In this document: positions 25,860 to 36,350 of the stretch, piece by piece
Numbering within the stretch: the first letter of the stretch is position 1
How the letters are laid out: the number at the start of each line of letters is the position of its first letter
Source of the DNA: Burkholderiales bacterium
Lineage (GTDB): Bacteria; Pseudomonadota; Gammaproteobacteria; Burkholderiales; Burkholderiaceae_C
Reading direction: 5' to 3'
Length of the DNA stretch: 49,016 bases
Assembly: GCA_016191995.1 (NCBI GenBank)
Contig: JACPVA010000174.1
Coordinates: 1 to 49,016, forward strand
Program-made: the position numbers and the translations under genes
Notes under the pieces: generated by a model
Seen by the model: the letters and a program-made list of their open reading frames with translations, nothing else
Told to the model about the DNA's origin: nothing
Databases searched by the model: none

Positions 25860-26164
25860 CCCGGACGCGTGCGATGCGGCTGAACCTGCTGCTGCTCGTG
25901 GCGCTGCTGGCGAGCAGCCTCGTGCTCGTGCACACCGCCTACGAATCGCGCCGGCTGTTCTCGGCGCTGGACCGCGAGCGCGCGCAGGCGCGGGCGCTCG
26001 CGGTCGAGCACCAGCGTCTTCAGGCCGAACGCCAGCTGCAGGCCGCGCCGGCGCGTGTCGAGCAGGTCGCGCGTGCCAGGCTCGGGATGCGCATGGCCAC
26101 GCCCGCGGTCACCGAATATGTCGTCGACCCACTGGCGTCGCAGGGCCAGGGAGCGAGCCGGTGA
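25856..26164 (+). CDS. ftsL: Cell division protein FtsL
   Basis: FtsL is a bitopic divisome protein that forms a complex with FtsB and FtsQ and helps activate FtsWI. The 102-residue protein shows the expected layout: a short cytoplasmic tail, one transmembrane helix (about residues 8-27, [20 protein letters not shown]), a periplasmic coiled coil (about 30-65, ending [11 protein letters not shown]) and a C-terminal segment. The GTG at 25856 overlaps the rsmH stop; an ATG six codons later is an alternative. Identification rests on position between rsmH and ftsI as well as topology, because FtsL sequences diverge. Confidence 0.92.
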   Translation: MTRTRAMRLNLLLLVALLASSLVLVHTAYESRRLFSALDRERAQARALAVEHQRLQAERQLQAAPARVEQVARARLGMRMATPAVTEYVVDPLASQGQGASR

Positions 26165-27996
26165 TCGGTGCACGCGGCCTCGGCAAGGCGGCACGAGCGA
26201 CGCGCGAGGCCGCGACGGGCGCGCGCAGCGCGCGACTGATCGGGCGCGGCCTGCCCGGTGCGCGCAGCATGCCGAACTCGACCAGCCCGTTGCTGGCCTC
26301 ACGCACCCCGCCCGGGCGCTCGCAGTTCGTCGTCGCGCTGCTGGCGCTGGCCTTCCTCGCGCTGGCCGCGCGCGCAGTCTGGGTCCAGTGGGTCGACGCC
26401 GACTTCTACCAGCGCCAGGGCGACAAGCGCGTCGTGCGCAACGAGGATGTCCCGGCCGGGCGCGGGCGCATCCTGGACCGCCATGGCGCGCTGCTGGCGA
26501 CCAGCGTGCCGGCGATCGACCTCGTCGCCGACCCGCAGCTCTTCGCCGCCGATGCCGCGCAGCGGCGCACGCTCGCGCGCCTGGCCGGGATGACGCCGGC
26601 GGCGCTCGAACGCCGGTTGGACAGCCCGTCGCGCTTCGTCTACCTCAAGCGCGGGCTCGACGCCGAGCTGCGCGAGCGCATCGACGCGATCGGCCTGCCG
26701 GGGCTGCGCGTCGAGGCCTCGCTGCGCCGCAGCTACCCGGCCGGGGCGTCGGTGGCGCCGATCGTCGGCTTCACCGACGTCGAGCGCAAGGGCCTGGAGG
26801 GGATCGAGCTGGTGCTGGACACCGCGCTGAGCGGGCACGACGGCGCGCGCACCGTGGTGCGCGACCGTTACGGCCGCGTCGTCGAGCAGCTCGGCGACGC
26901 GCTCGCGCCGCGCGACGGGCAGGACCTGAGGCTGTCGATCGACCTCGCGGTGCAGCACCATGCCTACCAGCGGCTGCGCGACGCGGTCGCCGCGCGGCGT
27001 GCGCGCAGCGGCAGCGCGGTCGTGCTCGACGCGCGCAGTGGCGAGATCCTGGCGCTGGCCAACATCTCGAGCGCCGACCCCGCCGCGCGCGGCCGCGCCG
27101 CCGCGGCGGCGCGGCGCAACCGCGCGCTGACCGACATCTTCGAGCCCGGATCGACGGTCAAGCCGTTCACGATCGCGCTGGCGCTGCAGCGCGGCGTGCC
27201 GGCCGGCCGCATCGTCGATACCGGCGACGGGACGATCCGCATCGCCGGCGCGACGATCCGCGACCACCGCCCGCACGGGGCGCTGACGGTGTCCGAGGTG
27301 CTGCAGAAGTCGAGCAACGTCGGCACCGTCAAGCTCGCGCAGCAGATCCCGTCGGCCGAGCTGTGGCGGATGCTGTCGGCGGTCGGGATCGGGCACAAGC
27401 CGGCGCTCGAGTTTCCCGGCGTGGCCACCGGGGTGCTGCGCCCGCACGCGGGCTGGCGGCCGGTCGAGCACGCGACGATGAGCTACGGCTACGGGCTGTC
27501 GCTGAGCCTGCTGCAGCTCGCGCGCGCCTACACCGTATTCGCCAACGACGGCGTGCTGCTGCAACCGACGCTGCGCGCGCGCGACGACGGCGCCGCAGCG
27601 GCGCCCGGCACGCGCGTGATCGCGCCCGAGGTCGCGCGCCAGGTGCGCGCCATGCTGCGCCTGGCCACCGGCGCCGGCGGCACGGCGCCGAAGGCGCAGG
27701 CGCAGGGCTACTCGGTGGCCGGCAAGACCGGCACCGCGCGCAAGCAGGAGGGACGGGGCTACGCGGCCGGCAAGTACCGCTCCTCCTTCGTCGGGCTGGC
27801 GCCGGCCGACGACCCGCGCATCGTCGTCGCGGTGATGATCGACGAACCGCAGGGTGCGGTGTTCTACGGCGGCGAGGTCGCCGCACCGGTCTTCGCCGAG
27901 ATCGTCCAGCATACGCTGCGCCAGCTCGGCGTGGCGCCCGATCTGGACGTCGTGCCGGCGATCCATGCCGCGCCGGCGGTGGAGGAGAGTCTGTGA
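26161..27996 (+). CDS. ftsI: Septal peptidoglycan transpeptidase FtsI (PBP3)
   Basis: FtsI is the class B penicillin-binding protein that cross-links septal peptidoglycan with FtsW. The 611-residue protein has a transmembrane helix after a basic tail, a pedestal domain (GRGRILDRHGALLA onward) and a transpeptidase domain with nucleophile Ser331 in EPGSTVKPF, the SSN motif in LQKSSNVGT and KTG in VAGKTGTARK. The GTG at 26161 overlaps the ftsL stop (GTGA). An ATG at 26269 (MPNSTSPLLASRTP) matches the usual N-terminus of Burkholderiales homologues, so the first 36 residues may not be translated or may be an extension. Confidence 0.95.
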   Translation: MIGARGLGKAARATREAATGARSARLIGRGLPGARSMPNSTSPLLASRTPPGRSQFVVALLALAFLALAARAVWVQWVDADFYQRQGDKRVVRNEDVPAGRGRILDRHGALLATSVPAIDLVADPQLFAADAAQRRTLARLAGMTPAALERRLDSPSRFVYLKRGLDAELRERIDAIGLPGLRVEASLRRSYPAGASVAPIVGFTDVERKGLEGIELVLDTALSGHDGARTVVRDRYGRVVEQLGDALAPRDGQDLRLSIDLAVQHHAYQRLRDAVAARRARSGSAVVLDARSGEILALANISSADPAARGRAAAAARRNRALTDIFEPGSTVKPFTIALALQRGVPAGRIVDTGDGTIRIAGATIRDHRPHGALTVSEVLQKSSNVGTVKLAQQIPSAELWRMLSAVGIGHKPALEFPGVATGVLRPHAGWRPVEHATMSYGYGLSLSLLQLARAYTVFANDGVLLQPTLRARDDGAAAAPGTRVIAPEVARQVRAMLRLATGAGGTAPKAQAQGYSVAGKTGTARKQEGRGYAAGKYRSSFVGLAPADDPRIVVAVMIDEPQGAVFYGGEVAAPVFAEIVQHTLRQLGVAPDLDVVPAIHAAPAVEESL

Positions 27997-29546
27997 GCCC
28001 GCCCGCACGGCCGTATCCCCTGGCGAGCCCGCAGGACGCGGCGCAGTGGCTGCGCGGCCGCGTCCGCGGCACGCTGCGCGCCGACAGCCGCAGCGTGCGC
28101 CCGGGCGACGGCTTCGTCGCCTGGCCCGGGCAGCGCAGCGACGGCCGCGGCTATGTCGGCGCGGCGCTGGCCAGCGGGGCGGCGGCCTGCCTGGTCGAGG
28201 CCGACGGCGTCGACGCCTTCGGCTTCGACGACCCGCGCATCGGCGCGCTGCCGGGGTTGAAGGCCGCCGCGGGTGCGGTCGCCGACGCCTTCTTCGGCCA
28301 GCCGGGCGCGGCGCTGGACATCGTCGCCACCACCGGCACCAACGGCAAGACCTCGACCGCGTGGTGGGTCGCGCAGGCGCTGGCGGCGCTCGGCGGGCGT
28401 TGCGGGCTGATCGGCACGCTGGGTGTCGGCGAGCCACCGGCGGCCGACGGCGGCGCCGGTGCGCTGCCGCTCGAGCCGACCGGCCTGACGACCCCCGACC
28501 CGGTGACGCTGCACGCGACGCTGCGCCGCTTCGTCGACGCCGGCTTCACCGCCTGTGCGATCGAGGCGTCGTCGATCGGCGTCGACGAGCAGCGGCTGGA
28601 GGCGCTGCCGATCGGCGTCGCGCTGTTCACCAACTTTACGCAGGACCACCTCGACTACCACGGCAGCATGGACGCGTACTGGGCCGCCAAGCGCAGGCTG
28701 TTCGCGTGGCCGGGGCTGCGTGCGGCGGTGCTCAACGTCGACGACCCGGCGATCGCTGCGATGCACGACGAGCTCGCCGCCTCGCCGCTGGACCTGTGGC
28801 CGTACGCGGCCGGCCGTGACGCGCGGCTGTGCGCGCGCGGCGTGCGCTATGTCGATGGCGCACTCGCGTTCGAGGTCGTCGAGACGCCGCCCGGTGCCGC
28901 GCCGCAGCCGCCGGTGGCAGTGCGCAGCCGGCTCGTCGGCGGCTTCAACGTCGGCAACCTGCTGGGCGTGCTCGGCGTGCTGCGCGCGCTCGGCGTGCCG
29001 CTGGCCGAGGCGGCGGCGGTCGTCCCGCGCCTGGGCCCGGTCCCCGGGCGGCTGCAGCGCGTGCCGGCGGCTGCGGGCACGCGCGCGCCGGAGGTACTGG
29101 TCGACTATGCGCACACGCCCGATGCGCTGGCCAAGGCGCTGGAGTCGCTGCGGCCGCTCGCGGCCGCGCGCGGCGGGCGGCTGTGGTGCGTCTTCGGTTG
29201 CGGTGGCAACCGCGATGCCGCCAAGCGCCCGCGCATGGGTGCGGCGGCCGAGGCGCTCGCCGACCGCGTCGTGCTGACGAGCGACAACCCGCGCGGCGAG
29301 GCGCCGGAGGCGATCCTGGCGCAGATCGCCGCCGGGCTGCAGCGGCCTGCCGCGGCGATCGTGATCGAGAACCGGCGCGAGGCGATCCGCCATGCGGTGG
29401 CGGCCGCCGCGCCCGAGGATGTAGTGCTGGTGGCCGGCAAGGGGCACGAGACGACGCAGGAGGTCGCCGGCGTCAAGCACCCGTTCTCCGACGTCGACGA
29501 GGTCGCGGCGGCGCTGGACGCCGCGGCGCAGGGGGCGCGGCCATGA
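27993..29546 (+). CDS. murE: UDP-MurNAc-L-Ala-D-Glu:meso-diaminopimelate ligase
   Basis: MurE adds the third residue of the peptidoglycan stem peptide in the cytoplasm. The 517-residue protein has the N-terminal UDP-binding domain, the ATP site [13 protein letters not shown], the central Mur ligase domain ([25 protein letters not shown]) and the C-terminal DNPR motif at [12 protein letters not shown]. That motif selects meso-diaminopimelate over lysine, as expected for a Gram-negative. It begins with GTG overlapping the ftsI stop by 4 nt and ends with an ATGA overlap into murF. Confidence 0.96.
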   Translation: MSPPARPYPLASPQDAAQWLRGRVRGTLRADSRSVRPGDGFVAWPGQRSDGRGYVGAALASGAAACLVEADGVDAFGFDDPRIGALPGLKAAAGAVADAFFGQPGAALDIVATTGTNGKTSTAWWVAQALAALGGRCGLIGTLGVGEPPAADGGAGALPLEPTGLTTPDPVTLHATLRRFVDAGFTACAIEASSIGVDEQRLEALPIGVALFTNFTQDHLDYHGSMDAYWAAKRRLFAWPGLRAAVLNVDDPAIAAMHDELAASPLDLWPYAAGRDARLCARGVRYVDGALAFEVVETPPGAAPQPPVAVRSRLVGGFNVGNLLGVLGVLRALGVPLAEAAAVVPRLGPVPGRLQRVPAAAGTRAPEVLVDYAHTPDALAKALESLRPLAAARGGRLWCVFGCGGNRDAAKRPRMGAAAEALADRVVLTSDNPRGEAPEAILAQIAAGLQRPAAAIVIENRREAIRHAVAAAAPEDVVLVAGKGHETTQEVAGVKHPFSDVDEVAAALDAAAQGARP

Positions 29547-30949
29547 TGGCGCTGGCGACCGCGCACGCGCTGCTGCCGGGGTCGCGTCTTGTCGGCGACC
29601 CGTCGACGCTGATCGGGCGCGTGCACAGCGATACGCGCACGCTGCGCGCCGGCGACCTGTTCGTCGCACTGAAGGGCGCGCGCTTCGACGGCCACGACTA
29701 CCTGGCGCAGGCGCGCGACGCCGGTGCGGTGGCGGCGATCGCCGAGCGCGGGTTGGCCGAAGCGGGACTGGCCGGGCTCGAGGTCGACGACACGCTGGCG
29801 GCGCTGCAGGTGCTGGCGCGCGGCTGGCGCGCCGGGCTGCTGATGCCGCTGATCGCGGTCACCGGCAGCAACGGCAAGACGACCGTGACGCAGATGATCG
29901 GCGCGATCCTGCGCGCCTGGGTCGGCGCCGATGCGCTGGCGACCGAGGGCAACCTCAACAACCATATCGGCGTGCCGCTGACGCTGCTGCGGCTGCGGCC
30001 GACGACGCGCGCCGCGGTGGTCGAGCTCGGCACCAACCACCCGGGCGAGATCGCCGAGCTGGCGGCGATCGCGGCGCCGACCGTCGCCCTGGTCAACAAC
30101 GCGCAGCGCGAGCACCAGGAGTTCCTGCACGGCGTCGAGGCGGTCGCGCGCGAGAACGGTGCCGTGCTGCAGGCCCTGCCGCCGGCCGGCACGGCGGTCT
30201 TCCCGGCCGCCGACGACTTCGCGCCGCTGTGGCGCGAGCTGGCCGCCGGTCGCCGCCTGATGCGATTCGGCTGGGACGAGCGTGCCGAGGTCTGGGCGCA
30301 TGCGCTGTGGCAGGAGGGCTACTGGGCGGTCGCGCTGCACACGCCGGCCGGCGTCGCCGACCTGGCGCTGGACCTGGCCGGCCGCCACAACGTGCACAAC
30401 GCGATGGCGGCGGCCGCCGCCGCGCTGGCCGCCGGGGCGCCGCTGGCGGCAGTGGTCGACGGGCTGGAGGGCTTCGAGTCGGTGGCCGGGCGCTCGGCCG
30501 TTCGCACGCTGCACTGGCGCGGCCGGCGCGTGACGCTGGTCGACGACAGCTACAACGCCAACCCCGACTCGGTGCTGGCGGCGATCGACACGCTGGCCGC
30601 GCTGCCCGGGCCGCGCTGGCTGGTGCTCGGCGACATGGGCGAGGTCGGCGACCAGGGGCCGCAATTCCACGCCGAGGTCGGCGCCCAGGCGGCGGCGCGC
30701 GGCATCGAGTCGCTGTGGTGCGCCGGCGCGCAGACCGCGCATGCGGCCGCGGCCTTCGGGCCGGCGGCGCGGCGCTTCGACGACGCGGCGGCGCTGGCGG
30801 CGGCGCTCGCCGACGCGCCCGAGGCGGCGTCGCTGCTGGTCAAGGGGTCGCGCTTCATGCGCATGGAGCGCGTCGTGCGCGCGATCGACGACGACGCGGC
30901 GCGCGAGGCCGCCTCCGGTGGTGCGCTGGAGGGCGGGGCATGCTGCTGA
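29543..30949 (+). CDS. murF: UDP-MurNAc-tripeptide:D-Ala-D-Ala ligase
   Basis: MurF attaches D-Ala-D-Ala to complete the UDP-MurNAc-pentapeptide. The 468-residue protein shows the N-terminal [18 protein letters not shown] motif, the ATP loop [31 protein letters not shown], the [10 protein letters not shown] motif in the C-terminal half and a closing [15 protein letters not shown] block. The ATG at 29543 overlaps the murE stop. The last ten nucleotides overlap mraY. Confidence 0.96.
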   Translation: MMALATAHALLPGSRLVGDPSTLIGRVHSDTRTLRAGDLFVALKGARFDGHDYLAQARDAGAVAAIAERGLAEAGLAGLEVDDTLAALQVLARGWRAGLLMPLIAVTGSNGKTTVTQMIGAILRAWVGADALATEGNLNNHIGVPLTLLRLRPTTRAAVVELGTNHPGEIAELAAIAAPTVALVNNAQREHQEFLHGVEAVARENGAVLQALPPAGTAVFPAADDFAPLWRELAAGRRLMRFGWDERAEVWAHALWQEGYWAVALHTPAGVADLALDLAGRHNVHNAMAAAAAALAAGAPLAAVVDGLEGFESVAGRSAVRTLHWRGRRVTLVDDSYNANPDSVLAAIDTLAALPGPRWLVLGDMGEVGDQGPQFHAEVGAQAAARGIESLWCAGAQTAHAAAAFGPAARRFDDAAALAAALADAPEAASLLVKGSRFMRMERVVRAIDDDAAREAASGGALEGGACC

Positions 30950-32121
30950 GCCTGTCGCAGTGGCTGGCCGCGCTCTACCCGGAGCAGCTCGGCTTCCTGC
31001 GCGTCTTCCAGTACCTGACCTTCCGCGCCGTGCTGGCGGCGATGACGGCGCTGCTGATCGGGCTCGCGTTCGGCCCCTGGGTGATCCGGCGCCTGGCCGA
31101 GCTCAAGGTCGGGCAGCCGGTGCGCGCCTACGGCATGCAGACCCACCTGGCCAAGAGCGGCACGCCGACCATGGGCGGGGTGCTGATCCTGATCGGGATC
31201 GCGGTGTCGACGCTGCTGTGGTTCGACTGGGGCAACCGCTTCGTCTGGATCGTGATGCTGGTGACCTTCGGCTTCGGCGCCATCGGCTGGGTCGACGACT
31301 GGCGCAAGGTGGTGCAGAAGAACCCCGAGGGCATGCGATCGGCGGAGAAGTATTTCTGGCAGTCGGTGATCGGGCTGGTGGCGGCGGCCTACCTCGCGTT
31401 CGCGGTCTCGGAGTCGTCCAACCTGCGCGTGTGGGAGCTGTTCGTGCGCTGGGTCGGCAGCGGCTTCACGACCTCGCTGCCGCCGCAGGCCGACCTGATG
31501 GTGCCGTTCTTCAAGACCGTCAGCTACCCGCTGGGCGTGCTCGGCTTCATCGCGCTGAGCTACTTCGTCATCGTCGGCGCGAGCAATGCGGTCAACCTGA
31601 CCGACGGCCTGGACGGGCTGGCGATCATGCCGGTGGTGCTGGTCGGCTCGGCGCTGGGGGTCTTCGCGTATGTGGTCGGCAACGCCAACTTCTCGCGCTA
31701 CCTGCTGTTCCCCTACATCCCGGGCGCGGGCGAGCTGCTGATCTTCTGCGCCTCGATGGCCGGCGCGGGGCTGGCTTTCCTGTGGTTCAACGCCCACCCG
31801 GCGCAGGTTTTCATGGGCGATGTCGGCGCGCTCGCGCTCGGCGGCGCGCTGGGCACGATCGCCGTCATCACGCGGCAGGAGATCGTGCTCGGGATCATGG
31901 GCGGCGTGTTCGTGCTCGAGGCGCTGTCGGTGATGGCGCAGGTGGCCTGGTTCAAGTGGACGCGCCGGCGCACCGGCACCGGGCAGCGCATCCTGCTGAT
32001 GGCGCCGCTGCACCACCACTACGAGAAGAAGGGCTGGGCCGAGACGCAGGTCGTCGTGCGCTTCTGGATCGTCACGATGCTGCTGTGCCTGGTGGGCCTG
32101 GCGAGCCTGAAGCTGCGCTGA
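30940..32121 (+). CDS. mraY: Phospho-MurNAc-pentapeptide translocase MraY
   Basis: MraY transfers phospho-MurNAc-pentapeptide to undecaprenyl phosphate, forming lipid I at the inner membrane. The 393-residue protein has about ten transmembrane helices and the catalytic landmarks: SGTPTMGG, the aspartate pair in [31 protein letters not shown] and the histidine-rich [13 protein letters not shown] loop. The length is slightly above that of E. coli MraY (360), as in other Burkholderiales. The ATG at 30940 lies within the end of murF. Confidence 0.97.
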   Translation: MLLSLSQWLAALYPEQLGFLRVFQYLTFRAVLAAMTALLIGLAFGPWVIRRLAELKVGQPVRAYGMQTHLAKSGTPTMGGVLILIGIAVSTLLWFDWGNRFVWIVMLVTFGFGAIGWVDDWRKVVQKNPEGMRSAEKYFWQSVIGLVAAAYLAFAVSESSNLRVWELFVRWVGSGFTTSLPPQADLMVPFFKTVSYPLGVLGFIALSYFVIVGASNAVNLTDGLDGLAIMPVVLVGSALGVFAYVVGNANFSRYLLFPYIPGAGELLIFCASMAGAGLAFLWFNAHPAQVFMGDVGALALGGALGTIAVITRQEIVLGIMGGVFVLEALSVMAQVAWFKWTRRRTGTGQRILLMAPLHHHYEKKGWAETQVVVRFWIVTMLLCLVGLASLKLR

Positions 32122-32132
32122 GGGACGACGCG

Positions 32133-33740
32133 ATGCAGCCCCCCGCCACCACCTGCGCGCCGCCCGGGCCCGCCGCGACTCCCGGCGCAGCCCCCGCGGC
32201 GGCACCGGCGGCCGAATGGCTGCGCGGACTGGACCTGCTCGTGCTCGGCCTCGGGCACTCGGGGCTGGCGATGGCGCGCTGGTGCGCGCGCGCCGGCGCG
32301 CACGTGACGGTGTGGGACTCGCGCGAGTCGCCGCCGCAGGCCGCGGCGCTGGGCGACGCCGGCCGCCTCGTCGGCGGGGTGCTGGACGGCGCGCGCGCGG
32401 CCGAATTCCAGCTCGTGCTCAAGAGCCCGGGGCTGGCGCCGCACGACCCGCGCATCGCGCCACTGCTGGCGGCGGCGCGTGGGCGCGGTGTCGCGGTGCT
32501 GGGCGAGCTCGACCTGTTCGCGCGCGCGCTGGCGGACCTGCGGACGGGTTGCGGCTACGCGCCCCGGCTGCTCGCGGTCACCGGCACCAACGGCAAGACG
32601 ACGACGGCGTCGATGACCGCGCGGCTGGTCGAGCGCGCCGGGCAGCGCGTCGCGCTGGCCGGCAACGTCGGGCCGACCATGCTCGACACGCTGGCGTCGA
32701 CGCTCGCGCAGCCGCAGGACGACTGGCCCGAGGTCTGGGTGCTCGAGCTGTCGAGCTTCCAGCTCGAGGGCGGCGGCGACGGTGCCAGGGAATTCGAGCC
32801 CGACGCCGCGGCAGTGCTCAACCTGACGCAGGACCATCTCGACTGGCATGGCACGATGGACGCCTACGTCGCGGCCAAGGGGCGCATCTTCGGTGCCCGC
32901 GGGACGATGGTCCTGAACCGCGACGATGCGCGCGTCGCGGCGATGCGACCGGCGCCGCCGGTCGCCGCGAAGGGGCGCAAGCCGCCGCCGCCGCGGACGG
33001 TGCTGAGCTTCGGGCTGGATGCGCCGGCGCATCCGGGCGACTTCGGCCTCGTCGTCGAATCCGGCATCGCGTGGCTCGCGCGCGCGCTGCCGGCCGACGA
33101 GACCGATCGGCCGCGCAAGGGCGAGTCGACCGAGCTGCACCTGCAGCGGCTGATGCCGGCCGACGCGATGCGCGTGCGCGGCCGCCACAATGCCGCCAAC
33201 GCGCTGGCCGCGCTCGCGCTGGCGACGGCGATCGGCTGCCCGCTGGCGCCGATGCTGCACGCGCTGCGCGAATATCGCGGCGAGCCGCACCGCGTCGAGC
33301 CGGTCGGCGCGGTCGGCGGCATCGAGGCCTTCGACGACAGCAAGGGCACCAATGTCGGCGCCACCGTCGCCGCGCTCGAAGGGCTGGGCGCCGACCTCGC
33401 GCCGGCGCGCATCGCGGTCATCCTCGGCGGCGACGGCAAGGGGCAGGACTTCGCGCCGCTGGCCGCGCCGGTGGCGCGCTTCGCGCGCGCGGTGGCGCTG
33501 ATCGGGCGCGACGCACCGGCGGTCGAAGCGGCGCTGCAGGCTTGCGGCGTGCCGCTGCAGCGCCACGCGACGCTGCAGGACGCGACCGCGTGGTGCTTCG
33601 CGCAGGCCAGGCCGGGCGACGCCGTGCTGCTGAGCCCGGCGTGCGCGAGCCTGGACATGTTCCGCGACTATGCGCAGCGCGCCGAGGTCTTCGTCGCCGC
33701 GGTGCAGTCGCTGGCGGCCGAGCGCGGGGAGGTGGCATGA
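32133..33740 (+). CDS. murD: UDP-MurNAc-L-Ala:D-glutamate ligase
   Basis: MurD adds D-glutamate to UDP-MurNAc-L-alanine. The 535-residue protein carries the N-terminal Rossmann domain ([15 protein letters not shown]), the ATP loop [39 protein letters not shown], the [13 protein letters not shown] segment and the C-terminal [15 protein letters not shown] block with [12 protein letters not shown] near the end. It is about 90 residues longer than E. coli MurD. The extra length lies in an Ala/Pro N-terminal stretch (2-27) and a Lys/Pro insert around 273-285. It starts 11 nt after mraY. Confidence 0.96.
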   Translation: MQPPATTCAPPGPAATPGAAPAAAPAAEWLRGLDLLVLGLGHSGLAMARWCARAGAHVTVWDSRESPPQAAALGDAGRLVGGVLDGARAAEFQLVLKSPGLAPHDPRIAPLLAAARGRGVAVLGELDLFARALADLRTGCGYAPRLLAVTGTNGKTTTASMTARLVERAGQRVALAGNVGPTMLDTLASTLAQPQDDWPEVWVLELSSFQLEGGGDGAREFEPDAAAVLNLTQDHLDWHGTMDAYVAAKGRIFGARGTMVLNRDDARVAAMRPAPPVAAKGRKPPPPRTVLSFGLDAPAHPGDFGLVVESGIAWLARALPADETDRPRKGESTELHLQRLMPADAMRVRGRHNAANALAALALATAIGCPLAPMLHALREYRGEPHRVEPVGAVGGIEAFDDSKGTNVGATVAALEGLGADLAPARIAVILGGDGKGQDFAPLAAPVARFARAVALIGRDAPAVEAALQACGVPLQRHATLQDATAWCFAQARPGDAVLLSPACASLDMFRDYAQRAEVFVAAVQSLAAERGEVA

Positions 33741-33792
33741 CCGGCCGCTCCCGCACGCCCGTCCCGCAGCGCGCAGCGCGGAGGGACGTTCG

Positions 33793-35046
33793 ATGATCGC
33801 GCTGGCGCGGCTGCGCGCGTGGGGCGAGGCGCGACGCGCCGCGGCGCCGCTGCCGGTGCGCACCCGCGTCGACGCCGCCGGCAGCGCGCCGACGACGCTG
33901 CTCGCCTTCGACCGCGCGCTGGTGCTGGTGGCGCTGGCGCTGGCGCTGGCGGGCCTGGTGATGGTCTACTCGGCGTCGATCGCGCTGCCCGACAACCGCA
34001 AGTTCGCCGGCTATGCGCCGACGCATTTCCTCGGCCGGCACGCGCTGGCGATCGCGCTCGGCGCGGTCGCGGCGCTGGCGGTGGTGCAGGTCCCGATCGC
34101 CTTCTGGGAGAGGCACGCGCCGCGGATCTTCGTGCTCGCGCTGGCGCTGCTGGTGGCGGTGCTGCTGCCCTTCGTCGGCGTCGTCGTCAACAACTCGCGG
34201 CGCTGGATCCCGCTCGGCTTCATGGCCTTCCAGCCGTCCGAGCTGGCCAAGCTCGCGATCGCGATGTACGCCGCGAGCTACATGGTGCGGCGCATGGCGA
34301 CGCAGGAGGCGATCTTCCGCGAGCGCTTCTTCCGCGCCGTCTGGCCGATGGTCGTCGCGGTCGCGTTCACCGGCGCGCTGCTGCTGCGCCAGCCCGACAT
34401 GGGCGCCTTCATCGTGATCGCGGCGATCGCGATGGGCATCCTGTTCCTCGGCGGTGTCAACGCGCGCATGTTCTTCCTCATCGCCGCGGTGATCGTCGCC
34501 ACCTTCGCGCTGATCATCGCCTTCGACGACCTGCGGCGCGGCCGCATCCTGGCCTACCTCGACCCCTGGAATCCGGCCTACGCGCAGGGAACGGCCTACC
34601 AGCTGACGCATTCGCTGATGGCCTTCGGGCGCGGCGGGCTGTTCGGCCAGGGGCTGGGCGCCAGCGTCGAGAAGCTGCATTACCTGCCCGAGGCGCACAA
34701 CGACTTCCTGCTCGCGGTGATCGGCGAGGAGCTCGGCCTGCTTGGCGTGCTGGCCATCATCGTCGCCATGTTCTGGCTGACGCGGCGCATCTTCGTCATC
34801 GGCCGGCAGGCGATCGCGCTGGACCGCGTCTTCGCCGGCCTGATGGTGCAGGGCATCGGCGTCTGGCTCGGCGCGCAGGCCTTCATCAATATCGGCGTCA
34901 ACCTCGGGCTGCTGCCGACCAAGGGCCTGACGCTGCCGCTGATGAGCTACGGCGGCTCGGCGATGCTGGCCAACCTGGTCGCGCTGGCGCTCGTGGTCCG
35001 CGTGGACCTCGAGAACAGGGCCCTCATGCGCGGGGGGCCGAGATGA
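33793..35046 (+). CDS. ftsW: Lipid II polymerase FtsW
   Basis: FtsW is the SEDS-family glycosyltransferase that polymerises septal glycan strands with FtsI. The 417-residue protein has about ten transmembrane helices and SEDS signatures: [11 protein letters not shown] in helix 1, [10 protein letters not shown] with [18 protein letters not shown], and [19 protein letters not shown] near the C-terminus. The ATG at 33793 follows a 52-nt gap after murD; an ATG overlapping the murD stop is out of frame. Its own TGA stop is contained in the ATGA that opens the first of three tandem repeat units, so the usual overlap with murG has been interrupted. Confidence 0.96.
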   Translation: MIALARLRAWGEARRAAAPLPVRTRVDAAGSAPTTLLAFDRALVLVALALALAGLVMVYSASIALPDNRKFAGYAPTHFLGRHALAIALGAVAALAVVQVPIAFWERHAPRIFVLALALLVAVLLPFVGVVVNNSRRWIPLGFMAFQPSELAKLAIAMYAASYMVRRMATQEAIFRERFFRAVWPMVVAVAFTGALLLRQPDMGAFIVIAAIAMGILFLGGVNARMFFLIAAVIVATFALIIAFDDLRRGRILAYLDPWNPAYAQGTAYQLTHSLMAFGRGGLFGQGLGASVEKLHYLPEAHNDFLLAVIGEELGLLGVLAIIVAMFWLTRRIFVIGRQAIALDRVFAGLMVQGIGVWLGAQAFINIGVNLGLLPTKGLTLPLMSYGGSAMLANLVALALVVRVDLENRALMRGGPR

Positions 35047-35120
35047 CCCGGCGCCGGGCCGCCCCGAGACGGGTCGCCCCCTCGGGGGGCGGGCACGCAG
35101 TGCCCTGGGGGTCGACATGA
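35043..35120 (+). CDS. Mini-ORF 1 of the ftsW-murG relay (25 aa)
   Basis: ATG at 35043 overlaps the ftsW stop (ATGA) and opens a 25-codon frame starting [17 protein letters not shown] and ending AVPWGST. Its TGA (35118-35120) again overlaps the ATG of unit 2. The peptide is very basic and has no known relative. Whether it is translated is unknown; the exact stop/start geometry suggests that ribosomes leaving ftsW could reinitiate here. Confidence 0.45.
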   Translation: MTRRRAAPRRVAPSGGGHAVPWGST

Positions 35121-35194
35121 CCCGGCGCCGGGCCGCCCCGAGACGGGTCGCCCCCTCGGGGGGCGGGCACGCAGTGCCCTGGGGGTCGACATGA
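35117..35194 (+). CDS. Mini-ORF 2 of the ftsW-murG relay (25 aa)
   Basis: This frame is identical in sequence to mini-ORF 1. It starts at the ATGA that ends mini-ORF 1 and stops within the ATGA that opens unit 3. A GGGGG run five bases before the start is the only ribosome-binding-like signal. Confidence 0.45.
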   Translation: MTRRRAAPRRVAPSGGGHAVPWGST

Positions 35195-35268
35195 CCCGGC
35201 GCCGGGCCGCCCCAAGCCGGGTCGCCCCCTCGGGGGGCGGGCACGCAGTGCCCTGGGGGTCGAAATGA
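35191..35268 (+). CDS. Mini-ORF 3 of the ftsW-murG relay (25 aa)
   Basis: This frame differs from the other two by one silent change (CCG to CCA), R9S (AGA to AGC) and T25K (ACA to AAA). It stays open, and its TGA (35266-35268) overlaps the murG ATG by 4 nt. The divergence of this copy and identity of copies 1 and 2 suggest that it is the oldest unit. Confidence 0.45.
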   Translation: MTRRRAAPSRVAPSGGGHAVPWGSK

Positions 35269-36350
35269 CCCACCTCGTCGTCATGGCCGCCGGCACCGGC
35301 GGGCACGTGATCCCCGGGCTCGCGGTCGCGCGCGAGATGATCGCGCGCGGCTGGAGCGTGAGCTGGCTCGGCACCACCGGCGGGATGGAGAACCAGCTCG
35401 TGCCGCGTGCCGGCATCGCGCTCGACGCGATCGGATTCTCCGGGCTGCGCGGCAAGGGTGCGCTGCACGCGCTGACCGGCGGGCTGCGGCTGCTGCAGGC
35501 CTTCTGGCAATGCCTGCGCATCCTGCGCCGGCGCGGTGCCGACGCCGTGCTCGGGATGGGCGGCTATGTCTGCTTCCCGGGCGGGATGATGGCCGCGCTG
35601 CTGGGCCGCCCGCTGGTGCTCGTCAACGCCGACGCGGCGCTGCTGCTGAGCAACCGCGCGCTGCTGCCGGTGGCCGACCGCATCGCGTTCGGCTTCGACG
35701 GTGCCGATGCGAAGCGTCTGAAGCGCGCGGTCGTGACCGGCAACCCGGTGCGCGCCGAGATCGAGTCGCTGCCGCCGCCGGCCGAACGCTTCGCCGGCCG
35801 CCGCGGCCCGCTGCGGCTGCTCGTCGTCGGCGGCAGCCAGGGCGCGAGGCCGCTCAACGAGGCACTGCCGCGGGCGCTGGCGCTGATCGCGCTCGCCGAG
35901 CGTCCGCTCGTCACGCACCAGACCGGTCATGCGCATCTCGCCGCCGTGCTCGACGCCTACGACGCCGCCGGCGTCGAGGCCGAGGTCGTCCCCTTCATCG
36001 ACGACATGGCGGCACGGCTGGCGGCGTGCGACCTGATGGTCTGTCGCGCCGGGGCCGGCACCGTCAGCGAGCTGTGTGCCGCCGGTGTGGCCGCACTGCT
36101 GGTGCCGTTCGTCGTCAGCACGACCGCGCACCAGCGCGACAACGCCGCCTGGATGGCGGCGCAGGAGGCGGCGATCCACCTGCCGCAGCCCGAGCTGACG
36201 CCCGAGCGCCTGGCCGCGCTGCTTCGCACCCTGGACCGCGACGCGCTGCAGGCGATGGCCGCCAGGGCGCGCGCGCTGGCGCACCCGCATGCCGCGGCGC
36301 GCGTGGCCGACGAGATCGCGACGCTGGTTCGCCGGAGGCCGAGTCCATGA
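35265..36350 (+). CDS. murG: Undecaprenyldiphospho-muramoylpentapeptide GlcNAc transferase MurG
   Basis: MurG adds GlcNAc to lipid I to make lipid II at the cytoplasmic face of the inner membrane. The 361-residue GT-B protein has the glycine-rich [15 protein letters not shown] loop, [11 protein letters not shown], the [10 protein letters not shown] linker, [14 protein letters not shown] and the C-terminal donor-site motif [22 protein letters not shown] (key residues G-A-G-T-x-x-E). The ATG at 35265 is the fourth ATGACCC of the repeat series, and the protein begins [10 protein letters not shown] as in homologues. Expression may depend on reinitiation from the upstream mini-ORFs. It ends with an ATGA overlap into murC. 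Confidence 0.97.
   Translation: MTHLVVMAAGTGGHVIPGLAVAREMIARGWSVSWLGTTGGMENQLVPRAGIALDAIGFSGLRGKGALHALTGGLRLLQAFWQCLRILRRRGADAVLGMGGYVCFPGGMMAALLGRPLVLVNADAALLLSNRALLPVADRIAFGFDGADAKRLKRAVVTGNPVRAEIESLPPPAERFAGRRGPLRLLVVGGSQGARPLNEALPRALALIALAERPLVTHQTGHAHLAAVLDAYDAAGVEAEVVPFIDDMAARLAACDLMVCRAGAGTVSELCAAGVAALLVPFVVSTTAHQRDNAAWMAAQEAAIHLPQPELTPERLAALLRTLDRDALQAMAARARALAHPHAAARVADEIATLVRRRPSP

Larger units (their letters stand above)
35043..35264 (+). repeat. Three tandem 74-bp repeats between ftsW and murG
   Basis: The units run 35043-35116, 35117-35190 and 35191-35264. Units 1 and 2 are identical; unit 3 differs at three positions. Each begins ATGACCCGG, and the next base after unit 3 is the ATGACCC of murG, so the heptamer occurs four times at exact 74-nt spacing. 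Each unit contains the palindrome CCCGGCGCCGGG and a GCCCCC/GGGGGC hairpin. There are no spacers, so it is not a CRISPR array. Such GC-rich hairpin sequences resemble intergenic repeats scattered through Burkholderiales genomes, here amplified in tandem. Confidence 0.95.

Noticed and set aside
26055..29546. 1163-codon frame suggesting a fusion into MurE
   Set aside because: The first 646 codons are the wrong frame of ftsI; murE begins at the GTG that overlaps the ftsI stop.
33737..33792. ftsW start overlapping the murD stop (ATGA at 33737)
   Set aside because: That ATG is out of frame with ftsW; the in-frame ATG at 33793 gives the expected N-terminus.
35043..35264. Tandem repeats that could be taken for a CRISPR array
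   Set aside because: The 74-bp units abut with no spacers, and the repeat itself is nearly the whole period. There are no cas genes.
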